64,000 bases of DNA from Talpa occidentalis (GCF_014898055.3 NW_023601212.1:33654329-33718328); one strand, 5' to 3'. Numbered from the stretch's first letter, positions 46,225 through 59,130 are shown. Program-made: numbers and translations. The notes: generated from the letters alone by a model not told the origin.

Positions 46225-46345
46225 AGGAAAGTTAGACTAACAGAGGTTGAGTGCCTTGTCCAAAGTCCCAGAGATAGAAAATGGGAAGATCATGATTCAA
46301 ATTCTGTCTGACTCCAAACAGCATGTTTGCTTATTATCCACACAC
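46225..46345 (-). mobile_element. MIR relic
   Basis: 'gaggttgagtgccttgtccaaagtcccagagatagaaaatgggaagatcatgattcaaattctgtctgactccaaa' is a reversed MIR core. Confidence 0.75.
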
Positions 46346-46750
46346 CATCCTACTGTCATCGTGACTGTCCCAGCATTCAGCCGAGCGCCAGTGCATCGGA
46401 TTAGTAGCTAATTTTTCTTTTCCTTTTTTGTAGGGGGAGCAGCTTCCTTGGGGAAACATATTACTAGCAAGGATGAAGCATTAGCTATACAAAGCTGATA
46501 TATTTTCTAGTTTTCCCCATTTATTTTTTCACACATAACTTTCTTATTAATGATTCCTCCAGTCTCAGGTGCACACTGCTAATACTGATGTGAATAGTGG
46601 GTTATGCCAGAAATCATGCCTGGAAGCTTCGGTTATTTGAAAATGTGATTACACTGTGGGCATAGACACGTATGCTTGTGTATATGCATATGATTGCATT
46701 GGTAGGTAAGTTGAAAATTTCCCCATATGCTAATTTTGTTTTCTTCTTAG

Positions 46751-46872
46751 TTATAGGGATGCAGAAAAGAATTTCCACAATATCTCTAACAGATGCGCCT
46801 ATGCAGACCATTCCAGCAAAGAGGAAATTGAAGACATCTCAGGAATTCTCCAGTGCACTGCCAATGTACTCG
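46751..46872 (+). CDS. GUCY1A2: GUCY1A2 coding exon (exon 3 by human order), partial CDS
   Basis: This 122-bp exon supplies one base to finish the split Gly, then 40 codons beginning YRDAEKNFHNIS and ending GILQCTANVL, then one base of the next Gly codon. It is collinear with remembered human GUCY1A2, with a few conservative differences (for example V for I near the end). The peptide leads into the first helices of the H-NOX-like domain. The acceptor is a good pyrimidine tract ending ttcttcttag at 46741-46750, with a branch-point-like tgctaat at 46728-46734. The donor is GTATAT at 46873, which is weaker than the GTAAGT of the previous exon. The upstream intron is phase 2 and the downstream intron is phase 1. 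No following exon (the long H-NOX/HNOBA-coding one) was found before 64000, so the next intron exceeds 17 kb. Confidence 0.96.
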
Positions 46873-46874
46873 GT

Positions 46875-48650
46875 ATATATAAACTATATGTTTATATGCT
46901 TGCTAGAGAATAAAAGAGGGGGAAGGAGAAAAGTAAAGGTGCAAATGTTTCATTTTCTGTTATGAGAGGTTTGGAGGCTATGGCAAATTGAGACCAAGTC
47001 CTTGTGTTTATGTGACTTCGACACTCCCCAGGAGATCTGAGTAGAAATTGCATTCATGCTATTTATTGGAGATTGAAAAAACATTATAAAAATACATTCC
47101 AGGGAAACTTTTCTAAATATTCTTATGTTAGTGTTATTAACCTCATAGAATCCATATTTTTCTAGCTCTTACCTTCAGCTGATAATGGTGGGATTGCCCT
47201 TTCTTTCCAAAACCCATAATCTGTAATTTCTGTTTGTTATTATTATTGTTGTTGTTGTTTCTGGGAGGCCCTGGTTGAGGCTATTGGTGCCTCACAAATA
47301 CTCATAGTGGACTCTGCAATTGGGGGGCAGTGAGAAAGGTCATCTCCTGAGGTCTCTGCCCCTTTCTTGGAGTGGGGTAGGTGTCCACCTTGAAAATACA
47401 AGTATGCCAGAGGGGCTGTTTTTGAATGCACCCAAATGGCTAAGGGGTACGGTGATACTGAATCATGTGGCCTCAAGGTACCATAAGTGAATTGTCTTAC
47501 TATCTGACATCCTAGATGCCGCAGTGGGGATGTTCTTTGCTCTCATGTCTTGTCTAGACATTGGGAGTGTTTTAATGAAAAATGCACTTTTCAGGTTTTT
47601 TTTCTTGGAATCATCCTTTTCCCTTATGACTCAGAAAGGAATTCAGTGCTGGGGGAGGGCGGGAGAAGCAAGTCTTAGTTAGCAACTCCATACACGGAGC
47701 CCTCGGAGTCAAAAGATAGAGCCTGGGCAAAATGGTCTGCTGGCTTTTCTGTCCCTTTAGGACAGGCACTTGCCCAGGGGATATCTGAGTCCCTTCTGCA
47801 GATTCCAAGTGACCTCAACCTATGAGTCTACCAGATATTTTAAAAAACATATCTGACTCCCAGAGGTAGATTTGGCCTTTGCACATAAATTGGGACTCTA
47901 GCTAACCATTCCCAACATTTCACTCTAGGTAACTTCTGTAAACTCGGGATATTATACAAAGACACAGGCATTTTGTGGGGGGTAGATTCTTGGAGAAGAT
48001 GAGGGATGAGAACACAGGGCTTTGGTGTTGGGTAGTGCCCAGGAGCTGTTGGTAGTTTTCAAGGACTCTCCCCATTCAGAAACATTTATTTTCTTGAGAC
48101 ATTGTGCCTTTCAAGGGGTGGGATGAGATGATCCCCCACTTAGTAGGATGTATTAGAATCTTGGTAGGTGGTGGGGGGGAGATTTGATATTTATAAAGCT
48201 TTGATATTTAGAGAAGTTGCTCTTTATATATCCATTTTCTAAATGTTTTATTTGCCCCTCATGTCTCCTTTCGTTATTTCTGAATATTCACTCAGAGGAA
48301 ATGTAAGGGGTGTTCAAATCATGAACCTGAGAAATGCTGAAGGCATCTGAACTGTCACTGCAAATAGACATCCTTCCCAAAACAAACCTCTAGTTTGGGA
48401 CATTTGAAGTGGTAACCATGAGATGATGCTGTTGACCCAGCACAGCTTAGTTAGTTGCCCTTCAGAAGTAGCCATGAAATGCAGATTAAAGTAGTGATTG
48501 AAAAGAGCAGTAAGCTGTACTACCTGATAATATTTGGGAAAGAGTGTTTTAAGTTGAGTGCTTGTAATTTAGAAGGTGACTGTTTTGATAGGGTTTGGAT
48601 TTCCATCAATGTGAAATTGTTCTAGAAAATATTAGGTCTGGTTTTCCCCC
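46875..48650. other. Unassigned start of intron 3
   Basis: A (TTA)/(TTG) run lies at 47236-47260. No exon, RNA gene or dispersed repeat recognised. Confidence 0.5.
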
Positions 48651-48654
48651 TGTA

Positions 48655-48895
48655 AGTAAGTACATAAAAAGACTAATCAATGCAAATTAATAATCAAAAT
48701 CAACAAGCAACTATAAACCAGAGACACAACGGGAGGGAGGGTGTTAGGGAGGGGCAGGGAGAGGAAGAACTAGCGTCAAAATGGGGGTGTGTGTGCAATT
48801 GTATGGGGAATATAACCAAAAGGAAAATGTATACATTGTACAAAGATGAAAAATGATATAAGAATTATATAAAATATGTTAAAAAACATAATAAA
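48655..48895 (+). mobile_element. L1 3'-end fragment, sense orientation
   Basis: A + strand L1 3' UTR closely similar to 28417-28637: 'aaaatcaacaagcaactataaaccagagacaca', a G-rich tract, 'caattgtatggggaatataacc', then an A-rich end. Only this and 28417 lie in the same direction as GUCY1A2. Confidence 0.87.
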
Positions 48896-49097
48896 ATGTA
48901 ATAAGCACAGTTTAGCAAAATTTAAATTTCTGAAGATTAAAATAAACTCCTGCCCCTTGGTAACTAGATTCTTCCACAGCTTCACAGCAGGTTTGTATGT
49001 GTCACAGATTAGCTGTTCTCCTTTGAATAATTACTCTAAATTTTTTGAGATACAGACTTTCTAAAGACAAAGATAATTTCTGGTCACAGTCAATGAA

Positions 49098-49870
49098 AAA
49101 TTTAAAGACATTTATTTATATTGAATTAATGTTGGTTTACAGCCCTGTGTTGGGGGTATAGGATCACACCTCTTCAGGTGTATGTCATCACACCATCCCT
49201 ACCACCAACGCAGCAGTAGTCCGCCACCATTATTCATTGGGCCCCTTTACCCCTATGCTCAGCCTATTGCCCCCTCCCCACCAGCCTCAATTCACAGTCA
49301 GATTTCAAGGGTTTGTTCTGGTTTGTTTTTGTCTCTTCCTCTGTTTTGTTTCTTTTTATTCCACATGTGTTTCATCATCTGGTATTTGTCTTTCTCCTTC
49401 TGACTTATTTTGCTGGGGATAACCCCAGTTACATGATGTGATTGGCAAGAGGTTTTTTTTTTTAATAGCTGAGTAGTATTCCATTGTGTGTATATATCAC
49501 ATCTTCCTAACTCATTCATCTGTTTTTGAGCAGTTAGGCTGTTTCCATAACTTGGCTATTGTAAATAGTCCTGCAATGAACGTAAGTGTGCAGCTAACCC
49601 TTCAGATTACTATTTTTGCATTCTTCAGGAGTGAAATTGCTGGATCATATGGCAGATCTCTGTTTAATATTTTGAGAAATCTCCATCTTGTTTTCCATAG
49701 GGACTGGACCAGCCTATGTTTCAACCAAGAGTATGTAAGGGTTCCTTTTCCTCCATATTCTTACCAGCATTTGTTGTTTCTGGTATTTTTGATATGGGCC
49801 ATTCTCAAAGGTGTGAAGTGGTATCTTCATGGAGTTTTTGTCTATTTTCTTCTATGTATTTTATGGTGAA
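49098..49870 (-). mobile_element. Older L1 3'-end fragment
   Basis: On the - strand: ORF2 end ('gctgagtagtattccattgtg', 'ttgctggatcatatggcag') plus an older-type 3' UTR ('ttatattgaattaatgttggtttacagccctgtg' on +). The frame 49486-49869 on + is a shadow of ORF2. Confidence 0.85.
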
Positions 49871-49879
49871 ATCTTTGCT

Positions 49880-50545
49880 TTTAACCATAAACACTAATCT
49901 TGACTAATCTTGACTTGCTTAATTTCATCTTTTTTTTTTAAATTCCATTTTCTCCTATGCAATCATTTGTAAGAATGCAAGAACTGATCAACTCATTGAA
50001 CAGTAAAATATACAAGAAAGGAAGACCCCCCCCCCCTTATTTTTCAGGGAGGATTTGGTATGGCGAAATAGTTTCAGCCAGGTTAAGAGAATCCTTTTCT
50101 GTGGATGCTAGAGGACAGTTTTCTAATTCTGTAGTTTTCACTTACGGTCTTTATTTGTCATCTTTGGGGAATATGGTTAGAATATGGTGGATTGGGATTG
50201 GGGAATACATAATTCTCTTACCTTTTTAACCTTAACTTCTTAAGGTAGAGACTGGAAATGTATTTGTTCATTAATTTGTATGTTATTTACACAACACATC
50301 ATCAAAATGATTGAAAATCATTGGTCAGAAAATGTGATCAGTTAGCACATTTTTCCTCCTTTCTAAATAACCATATATCTCAATATAAACTCCTCTACAT
50401 AGTTTGGCCATTTACTGACTCCTCAGCTTGAAGTGATTTTAGTGGTTGGCATGTAATAAAATGGGAGCACCAGAGGGAGTGAATACTTCTGCAGAAGACT
50501 AGTTATGCCCCATTGCATCATCTTCTGTTACCTCTTCCTGGGACA
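49880..50545. other. Unassigned intron 3 sequence
   Basis: A C11 homopolymer lies at 50026-50037. Nothing else recognised. Confidence 0.5.
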
Positions 50546-50564
50546 CCCTGAAGCATAGACTCTT

Positions 50565-50845
50565 TTTTTTTTTTTAAAGATTTATTTATTTATTTATACA
50601 AGCACTGGGTACAGTCAGAAGCGCGGGAGGGTGAGAGAATTCACCAGAGCCAGAGCGGGGGGCAGAGCAGGCAGAAGGACCGGAGTACACTGCTGAGGGG
50701 AGCAGTGGGCGGCACGAGAGGTCTGTGCGCCATGTGGGACCCTCCTCTGGTGGCTGGGGAGCAGCCCGGGGATCGAACCGGTGCTACAGAGGCTGCGGGC
50801 AGCTTCGCAAGCCAGCGCTCAACCGCTGCACCACCAGGGAGGCCC
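50565..50845 (-). mobile_element. tRNA-derived SINE, younger subfamily
   Basis: Full-length copy on the - strand with poly(A) and (taaa)n tail, body and head. Box B is ggttcgatccc and box A tggtgcagcggttgagcgc. The TSD, up to 20 bp (ccctgaagcatagactcttt, 50547-50566 and 50843-50862), overlaps both ends of the element by a few bases. Confidence 0.95.
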
Positions 50846-50862
50846 TGAAGCATAGACTCTTT

Positions 50863-52565
50863 ACAGAGTGGTTTGTGTGACTCTGGTCATGACAAAGAAT
50901 GATTTCTGTATATCAACACCTTTTGCCATTTTTTCCTTTTGTTGACTTAGAGACTGATTATTGCTATTTTCTGTCTCATCATTTGCAAATCAGGGGTACA
51001 GACTGATCCTTGTCATCAACCCACCTCATTTTGGTGCTCTAGCTGTCAGAGTGGTGTCACGGTGCCCTGGTCTAAAGAGGGCTTCAAACCCTGAGAAAGG
51101 GAAGATAGTTGTGAACAGTTCTCTCCCTGCTGGTGGCTTATAGTGTTACTGTTACTGCTTTATTTGACACGTGTCTTTTGCATACCAAAGTGAGCTTTTA
51201 ATTTTAGTTGTCAGGAAAATGAAAACCTTTTTCTAGTCATAATCGGCAACAACCATTTTAAGCTTCAATTAAGTAGCACAGATGTATTTATACGCTTATG
51301 AGGTGCAATCTTGAGCACTTTCTTGGAAACTGTAAGATTGAATGGTACAAGGAAGCATCTGTGATGAGATGAGGCATTAACACATTCATACCACATTTAT
51401 TGCAAAAGTGTTGCTTCCTGAGTCTGATCCTACATGTATTTAGATCATGTTGGGGCGGGGGGAGCAGAGTAAAAGTAGGGAGAGTCAAAGCAGAAGGATG
51501 ATAAATTTCATCGTTCCCTGTGCTATAGTTTCAGATAAATTAGGGTAATGACTTTTTGTGTTTTAACAGTCTTTAATACTATTACAAGGGTTGTGGGTGT
51601 TTTCAGTTGTAGTGTGTCCTGAACTGTAAGATGGGGAGATGATGTAGGAAAAAGCCTTTCGATAGTAGGGTAGAAATCAGACAGAGAAGAGAGCTCTTGG
51701 TACTTCATTTACTGATGATTCATAGGAGACTAAGAGTTGCTATTTTAATAAGCACCAATTATTTGCACTTAGAAATATTAACGAAGCATGGTTTTGTGCT
51801 GCCTTGGCTAAGTGTGCTTTCTCTCTAAACAATTGGGAAGGAGAGGAAAAGTGAAAGAATACTCATTTAAGTTTTCTCTTTTTAAAGCTTCTGTCAAACT
51901 GTGCTTTATCTTCTTGGAAAACATAGCACACTGAAGTCAAAATCAGAGTAGTGCCATAGGATTACTTTTTGGGGAAAAGTGGTGATGGGGATAGAGGAAA
52001 TGATCTTTCGAGTTTATACCTCACCATATATTTTTTTAAAATGGTATCCGGGATTCAGAAATATTGTGAAGTCAGAGTCCTCTGTAAGTGACCGATTCCA
52101 GAATTGTTAGCTGGTATGGAGGTTTTTGGTATTGTTTGTTTTTTATAAATAAAATTTTGTTGCTTATATGTTAGCTTGTATTTTCTTTTGGTTTTGTGAT
52201 TTGGAATGTGTCTGTAGGAACCTTTTAATTGGTAATAAAGCTATGAGGAGTTATTTAGCTTTACCTCGGGTTAATATTATCTGGGGATTTCTTAAAATAA
52301 CTAACTCTAAACCATACATTTTTTGAGCAAATTGGAATCTGTTTAACATAATCAGCATCTTGGAAAACTAGTTGATGCTATGCTGCTTACCATTTTAATT
52401 GATGAGTTAAAATTTGTAGCAATAAAAAAAAATTCTGCCAACATAGTTATTCTTACTGTAACTTGGTAGCTTAACAATTTCCTTTCGTTAAAAATAAATA
52501 TTTTCAGCATTTTTGGAGGATGAATAGGAGTTATGTAGTTGGAAGGGAACTAATTTAACCTTGTT
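50863..52565. other. Unassigned intron 3 sequence
   Basis: No repeat or exon recognised. Confidence 0.5.
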
Positions 52566-52569
52566 CTTA

Positions 52570-52775
52570 TAATGTAGTTGTTTAGCATGGAGACTAGAGC
52601 TGGTCCACCTGGGTTGCAGATGTACCTTAGCTATATACTAGCTATATGGACTAGAATGAGCTACTTAATCTTTCCATACTTCATATTATTGTAGTATTTA
52701 GATTAAATAAATGAATTTATACAAAGTACTTAGAACAGTCTGGGATATAATACATGCTATGTGAGTGTTTGGTCT
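52570..52775 (+). mobile_element. MIR relic
   Basis: 'tatatggactagaatgagctacttaatctttccatacttcatattattgtagtatttagattaaataaatgaatttatacaaagtacttagaacagtctggga' preserves the MIR order. Confidence 0.7.
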
Positions 52776-53022
52776 TATTGAATACGTACAAAATAGTGTT
52801 TGCATGATACTTGAGAGGCTAACATTGCTTATGTTTTTAGGTGAGGAAACACTTAGAGGCATTAGCTTGTTAAGTATTGTCAGAATTGACAAGCCTCAGA
52901 AGCATTTTTCAACCCAGGTCAGTGTGATGTCACCCAGTGTTCTTGCACTGCTTCATGCTCTTTCCAGAGCCACTGGCCTGAGATTGTCTTTTGGTCCTGC
53001 CTCTAATGCTCATTACTTAAGT

Positions 53023-53053
53023 CTTTTCTTTCTTTCTTTCTTTTTTTTTTTTT
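53023..53053. repeat. (TTTC)n / poly(T) tract
   Basis: ttctttctttctttctttttttttttttt. A simple pyrimidine tract. Confidence 0.85.
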
Positions 53054-53149
53054 GAATGATGAGAATTGTGATTACATAGCATTTTTTTTAGTTCCTTACT
53101 GTTTCTAAGTATACTTAGAGTACTTGCTTATCTGTGACAAGTAGTATCA

Positions 53150-54005
53150 GAAATTTTTTTAATCAATTTTTTTAAATTTGTCAGACTTTTGCTTGTTTGT
53201 GTAACTTCTGGGTTACATTTTTATTTCTTTATTTGTGCACATGCTTCACTCACCCTCCACCTCCACTCCCCTGACAATGCTCTGCCTCCTCCCTCCCACA
53301 CCTCTCCTCTCTCCCCATTCGCTCTGGTGACCAGTATTTTTTTCACAAAGTCTTAAGATTTGTTTTTTTCTGTATTTTTTCAGTATGTTTTCTTATTTTT
53401 TTATTCTGAAAATGAGTGAAACCATCTGCTATCTTTCATTTTCTGACTTATTTCACTTAACATATTCATCTCAAGTGCCATCTGTTTTGTCCCAAGAGAC
53501 ACTGTTTCATCTTTTTAAACAGTTGTGTTATATTCCATTGAGTATATATTCCAAAATTTTTTTATCCAGTTTTCTGTTGTTAGTCACTTAGGTTGGTTCC
53601 ATGATTTGGCAGTTTAGGAGCACATAAATCTTTTCATATTAGTATTTTCTTATTCTTTGGCTAAATATTTAGAGGGATATTATTGAATCATATGGGATTT
53701 CCATTTTTATTTTTTTAAGGTACTGTTCCATAGGAGCTGCACCAGACTCATTGCCACCAACAGTGAACAAGTGTTCCCTCTCTTCACATCCTTGCCAATC
53801 TTTGTTGTTGTTCTTTTTTTCTTTTGATATCGGTCATCCTCACAGGGATGAGGTGATGTCTCTTTGTGGTTTTGATTTGCATTTCCCTTATGACAACTGG
53901 TTTTGAACAATTTTTCATGTGCCTATAGGCCATTTGAATGTCTCCTTTAGGAAACTGTCTATTTAGGTCTTTTGCCCATTTTTTTATTTTATTGGGTTGT
54001 CTTTT
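53150..54005 (-). mobile_element. Older L1 3'-end fragment
   Basis: On the - strand: the ORF2 3' end ('gtgttatattccattgagtatata', 'attattgaatcatatggg', 'tgtgcctataggccatttgaatgtc') and a pyrimidine-rich 3' UTR. More diverged than the intron 2 nest. Confidence 0.85.
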
Positions 54006-54439
54006 TTCTGGATCATCCCAACCTTTCCCCTTGCTTGTCTATAACCTCCTATACTAACAGTGAGAAACCTGGCTTCCTTTATCCATCCATCTATTTAATT
54101 GCTCAATTCCAGTGTGTACAGTTGTTTCAGAATTGTTAATTCATATACCCATGGGAAAAAACTTTATCGACTAGAGTACAATGCTGAGGTGTAGAGTTGG
54201 AGTATGGAGTTGTAGGTGGAGTTTTACAGACCCCACTCATGCCAGGGCTACTTATATCAGTACATTTCTACTCCCTTGTCTTCAGTGAGGTTTCTCATAC
54301 ATTGTAATACAGTTATATGCTTTTATCACACTCTTCATTCTACCCTAGGATCCTTTGACTTCTTAATGTGAATACTAATATAAATATAAATGCAAATATA
54401 TATGTGAATATATGTGCATGTTTTAAATTTGCATACATT

Positions 54440-55020
54440 GTTTCCCTTCTTATGCTGTAAAATGCTGTGGATTTTCATAACTACAAAGCAGCATGTATCC
54501 ACCATTATAATATCCCCAATACTGTCACTGCCCTAAAATAAATACTATGTGTTTCACCGTCTCAGACCCCCTCCTGCCAAAAACACCCCTGGGAAATACT
54601 GATCTCCATGATTTGGCATTTTCTGGCATGGCATATAAATTCAGTCCTGTAGTATGCAGCCTTTCCACATTGGCTTCGTTTACTTAGTGATGTGCATTTA
54701 AGATTAATTCATGTCTTTGTGTAGCTTGATTGCTCATCCCCCCCCCCTTTTTTTTTCTCTAAGTAGTCTCCATTCATGTATGGAAGGACATCTTAGTTGT
54801 TTCCATTTTTGGAAATTATGAATAAACCTGCTATAAACATTGACTTGGCGTACTTACTCAGATGTTAGATAAATACCTAGATGTGTGATGCTTCCTTTCT
54901 TTAACTTTACCAGAAACTTCCAGTGTGGCTGTACCATTTGTTCCTCATCCTTTCCAGAATTTGATATTGTGGGTTATTTTATTTTAGTCATGCTAATAGA
55001 TTTGCCTTTTCTCCTGACAT
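54440..55020 (-). mobile_element. Ancient L1 (L1ME-like) fragment
   Basis: 'cataactacaaagcagcatgtatccaccattataatatcc', 'gtatgcagcctttccacattggcttcgtttacttagtgatgtgcatttaag' and 'ccagtgtggctgtaccattt' are remnants of an old mammalian L1 3' end. Confidence 0.65.
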
Positions 55021-56777
55021 TTTAATAACAAAAACAGCACCTGCTGTCTCCTTACAATTTCAACATATATGAACTATAATTAAGAGTTTTGTTTTCCTGT
55101 TTTGTCATACTGAATGTTTTTCCAAGATTTCGTGCCTGAATTTAGAAACTACTTAAAACAGTCTTAGTCATTGTCCATGGTACTGAGAGGTAGAATCCTT
55201 CCCTTTGCTTTGGTAAAAATAAATCCTTGGAGAGGACTTAGCCAGCATAATAAAATCCTTTAGGAATTCAGGTGTGACTTTGAGATAATATTACTTGTAA
55301 TCCTATTTGTTGAAGATTTTTGAAATATAAAACACAAGAACACAAGCTATCTTAGTTAAAATGCTTATGTTTCCAAGTCCCCAGCCTGCTGGGCCAGTGA
55401 GTCACACTCCTACCTCATTCTCATAAGCAGGTTTCTCGGATCTCTTTAAAAAAATCTCTTGTTGCTCTTTTCTCAGAATACAGTATCCATTTAATGTCTG
55501 TGAAATTCTTAATGGGGGAGAAATTTCTCTCTGACTTAGAGCATAAGAAATGGAAGCACAGGTTGTTCAGGTGGCTGGAATGGGGTCATACCTTTAGTTG
55601 AGGGGAAGGCAAGACTGTGAGGCTGACAGAAGAATCTGCTATACCATTTATTGACCCCTCAACTCCTTCCATTCCAAAAGAGCAGTAATTATTTTTTTTC
55701 CTGAGTTAGAAGTTTATTATTAACTGCTATCTCTGTTTTTATTGGTATATCAGGGAGAAAATTCGTAGTAATTTGGCAGATTTCCTTTATTGGTCTAAAA
55801 AATATTTTTTGTCTGTTCCTTTTGAATCTTTTAGTTCAGATGGACATACCATCTCCCTGCCTCCCCTGTCCCCAGTTTTTTCCTTTTTGTTTGATTACTC
55901 TTAATAACTAAATTAATGTCTTAACTGTGGGTCTAATATTTTTTTCCATTATGTTATATCTATGTTTTCACTGCTCTTTGTTAATACAATTTTTAGAACT
56001 CAACTCTAAATTTTAATAAAATGCTATTTAATCCTCTTGGCATTTAGTGAAACTTTCTGGTAAGATTAGAGTTAAATTCAAACATCCTAGTTTCTATCTT
56101 AGTTGAGTTGTTAGTTTATGAACCTTAAGTTCAGATCTTAATTATTTTTCTGCAGCATTTCTGTCCCAATTTATTTAAACTAAAATTTGGTGAGTGTAAT
56201 TTCCTGAGTCACGGTAAAAATGGTATTTATATATGATAAATTCCCTTAATTATCTCCATCAGTTTATTTTTCCAAAGCAAAAATATCAGTCTCTTCATTA
56301 ATTTTCACAAATCTGCTCTGTTAAAATTACCATATGTTTTATTATGTATGTGGGAAGAATATGGGCAACTTTTTACTGTGGGTAGGTGACTTTTGTACCC
56401 ACCTTAGAGTTCTATCATGTGACCTGTAATATTAGGTAGTTAAAGTAAGGTGAGATACATTTCAATCTAGTATGACAGTCCAATCTTCCAATCCCCGAGC
56501 TATCATACTTTTTTATTTCTAATATTTTTATTTTCACTAATTTTGGTCTTCCTCTTAAGATGAGCAATGGTAATTTTTCTGTGTGAAGAAAGAGGATGTA
56601 GATTTGGAAAGACTAGTTAGAGACTTGCCCTGTGATATAAAGAAAGTTTCTTTTAGCCTTTGTTGCAGCTTTTAGAATTATTCAGCATCGTTATGTCTTG
56701 GACTCAGTTGAGAGATAGAGAATGGTTGGGGCTGAGAAGGATTGAGCTTCACTGCTCATGTAGAACATGGGGGATTA
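55021..56777. other. Unassigned intron 3 sequence
   Basis: No repeat or exon recognised. Confidence 0.5.
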
Positions 56778-57041
56778 GGGCCTCCCTGGTGGCACAGGGG
56801 TGAAAGTCTCAGCACTATGAAGCTATCGCCAGCTACTGTGGCATGAGTTTGATCCCTGGCCAGGGAGCTAACCCACATGGCACAGCAGACCTCCCCTATC
56901 TCACCCACTGCTCCCCTCAGCAGTGTATTTCAGTAGATCTGCCTGTTCTGCTCCCTACTCTGTCTCTGAATCCTACCCCCCAATTCTGGCCTACACCCCA
57001 GTTCTTGTATGCATAAATAAAATAATTTTTTTTTTTTAAAA
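56778..57041 (+). mobile_element. tRNA-derived SINE, older subfamily
   Basis: Begins gggcctccctggtggcacag, with box B as gagtttgatccc, body variant 'tatttcagtagatctgcctg' and tail 'gcataaataaaataa' then A-rich. The flanks gaacatgggg and gaagatgggg form a one-mismatch TSD. Confidence 0.9.
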
Positions 57042-57379
57042 AGAAGATGGGGTTTTGAAGAACCACCTGTGTCCCACAGAAGCAATGAACCATTTGAAAT
57101 AAGGGACCTGCTGGTGATGAATGTGAGAAGAAACCAAAATGCACCCATGTGGGCCAGTGGAAGAGAAAACAGATGTGGTTTTCCTAAGCAAAGCTCCTGA
57201 AGTAACTTCTGACTCATACTGGTCAGGATGGAACATTGTCCAGAGCTAGACAATGGCAAAGAAAAGAGGAAAATCCAATGCTGAAAATATTTGTTCTAAC
57301 TTTTATGAATGCATGCTTTTATCCTTCCTGGGGAGATATGATTTGAATCCTGATCTTGGAAGTGATTCTCTCCAGACTC

Positions 57380-57530
57380 TGGAACGTTGGATTCCACTAG
57401 TGATTATATAGTAGGATCACCTGGAGACATAAATAAAGCCTTTATATCCAGATATTTTGCTTCCTGAATGTGAATGATTAAAATTAATCTCCCCAGATAA
57501 TTCCAGTGTGTAACTGTGACTTGACACTTA
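57380..57530 (+). mobile_element. MER5-like relic
   Basis: 'gtaggatcacctggagacataaataaagcctttatatccagatattttgcttcctg' and 'ctccccagataattccagtgtg' fit a diverged MER5-type element. Confidence 0.4.
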
Positions 57531-59020
57531 CTATCAAGGCGAACCCTGCTCTTGTCTTAAAAGTCATTGAGAATTTGAATTTGAATTAAACATTCATTGA
57601 GAATTTGGTACCAAATTACAATGACTGCTGCCTGTGCATGGTGCTTCAGATTTTCTTCTGTCTCTGCACAACTGGGAGTACCTAATTCTGGGTCAGTCCT
57701 GCTGTTTCTTCACCCTATATTAATAACCTTTCACAGATGTGTGCGGTAGGGTCAGAAAGTGTGGATCACAAATAGTTTTAGTAAAATGCCACTTTAGTAA
57801 TATTTTACTCTCCAAATAGTGTTAGGATCAGAAATCCCATTAATCACCAGAGAACAAATTTAGCCTGGGGGAAATAAAGTGGGCAACAGTGTGGGCTTGA
57901 AGCTGCGTGGGAGGAAGGGAAGTCTCTACTTGCCCTTGAGCTTTCATACAGATCTATCATTTAGTGTTTTTACAAATGAGAGGTCAAGAGGGATTTCAGC
58001 CAGAGAAGAAGAACAGTGACAAATGAACCTGATTCTTGAGATTTACTCCACTGATTAGTGCCTCGAAAATTTTTTGCTGAAACTACTCCTAATTGCCATC
58101 ATTTTTTTCTATTTTCACTGTTTCTCCTGATTCTTTGTACTTCCCATCTTTCAATTTTTCATTCACATTTAATATTAGTTTATTACTTTTCCCCTATTTT
58201 TTGGCTTGTTTTCATAGCCTTTTTTTCAATTTCATCATTCTTAATCCTACATTTTTATAAAAAGTAGCATTGCAAATCTGTTCAACATTTAAAGGTTCGC
58301 GTCTCTTAATTATTAAGTTTTACTTTCATGCCATATTTGAGCTTAATATTGTATCAATATTAAGCTTAATATAGTATCAACAAACACTTAGTTTGTAAAT
58401 CTACAAACATTCTTTAGTTTAAAGTTCTAAATGGCCATTGGGGTTTTAGCTGGGCTAAGGTGTATTGCATTATTAACTACAAGAAAGGGATTATTAATCC
58501 AGAGCTGTGTCTGTAGAATGCTTGCCCTGCTAAAGAGATAGTTTTCAAGTGTTTTGTTCTATCAATACAAATATTTGAGTTTTTTAAAATATTGTTTACT
58601 TTGATATGGAGCTTCATGAAAATTTTGGTTTCCTCTCTCAAGGAGGCAGTGATGCTGTCTCACTGTAGTTTGGGCTGGACGAGGTCCCAACTGGTAGTCA
58701 TGCACCCCACAAACAGTGGCCAAGTGCCTTCTATGAACCAGCCTATGGGAGCCTCACAGATCTGCAATAGGTGAGGGGTGCATAATCTCTGCTCTCCTGG
58801 CACTGTCAGTCTGCAAGCTCCTGGGATGGCCATGACAAAGAGAACTTCTCTGTGTAATGGACAGAAGGGAAGTCTGCTTGTATGACCCCAGAAAAAGAAT
58901 TACCCCAAGGGAGTGGCTGCACCAGTGGCTAAGAATTTGAGATAAAATCTTTCTAATATAGTTTTGGGGAGGACCTTGTCAGAAAACAAAAATCCGCAAG
59001 TCAAATGCACCCTTAAATTT
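57531..59020. other. Unassigned intron 3 sequence
   Basis: Includes a palindrome at 58340-58366 and a small direct repeat of cattgagaattt (57566 and 57597). No gene recognised. Confidence 0.5.
58340..58366. repeat. Perfect 12-bp inverted repeat
   Basis: agcttaatattg pairs with caatattaagct around the three-base loop tat. It overlaps a direct repeat of agcttaatat(t/a)gtatcaa. It has no U-run or protein context, so it is described only as structure. Confidence 0.85.
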
Positions 59021-59032
59021 TCTATTGCTCTT

Positions 59033-59130
59033 ACTCTCTCTCTGTTTCCCTCCACACACACACCAACTTTTATACATAAGTAACCTATATACACACATAT
59101 ATGTACATACACACATACACATATCAATTA
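59033..59130. repeat. (CT)n, (CA)n and (TA/CA)n simple repeats
   Basis: actctctctctg, then cacacacacacc, then alternating tatatacacacatatatgtacatacacacatacacat. Overlapping short frames are artefacts. Confidence 0.8.

Larger units (their letters stand above)
26223..46750 (+). other. GUCY1A2: GUCY1A2 intron 2 (complete)
   Basis: This 20,528-bp phase-2 intron has a GTAAGT donor and an AG acceptor. About 60 percent of it is the nested L1 complex 27318-39730. The rest holds one L1 fragment, an L2 split by a MER5-like element, one SINE and several MIR relics. The stretches 26223-27300 and 39747-41300 show nothing I can assign. Confidence 0.93.
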
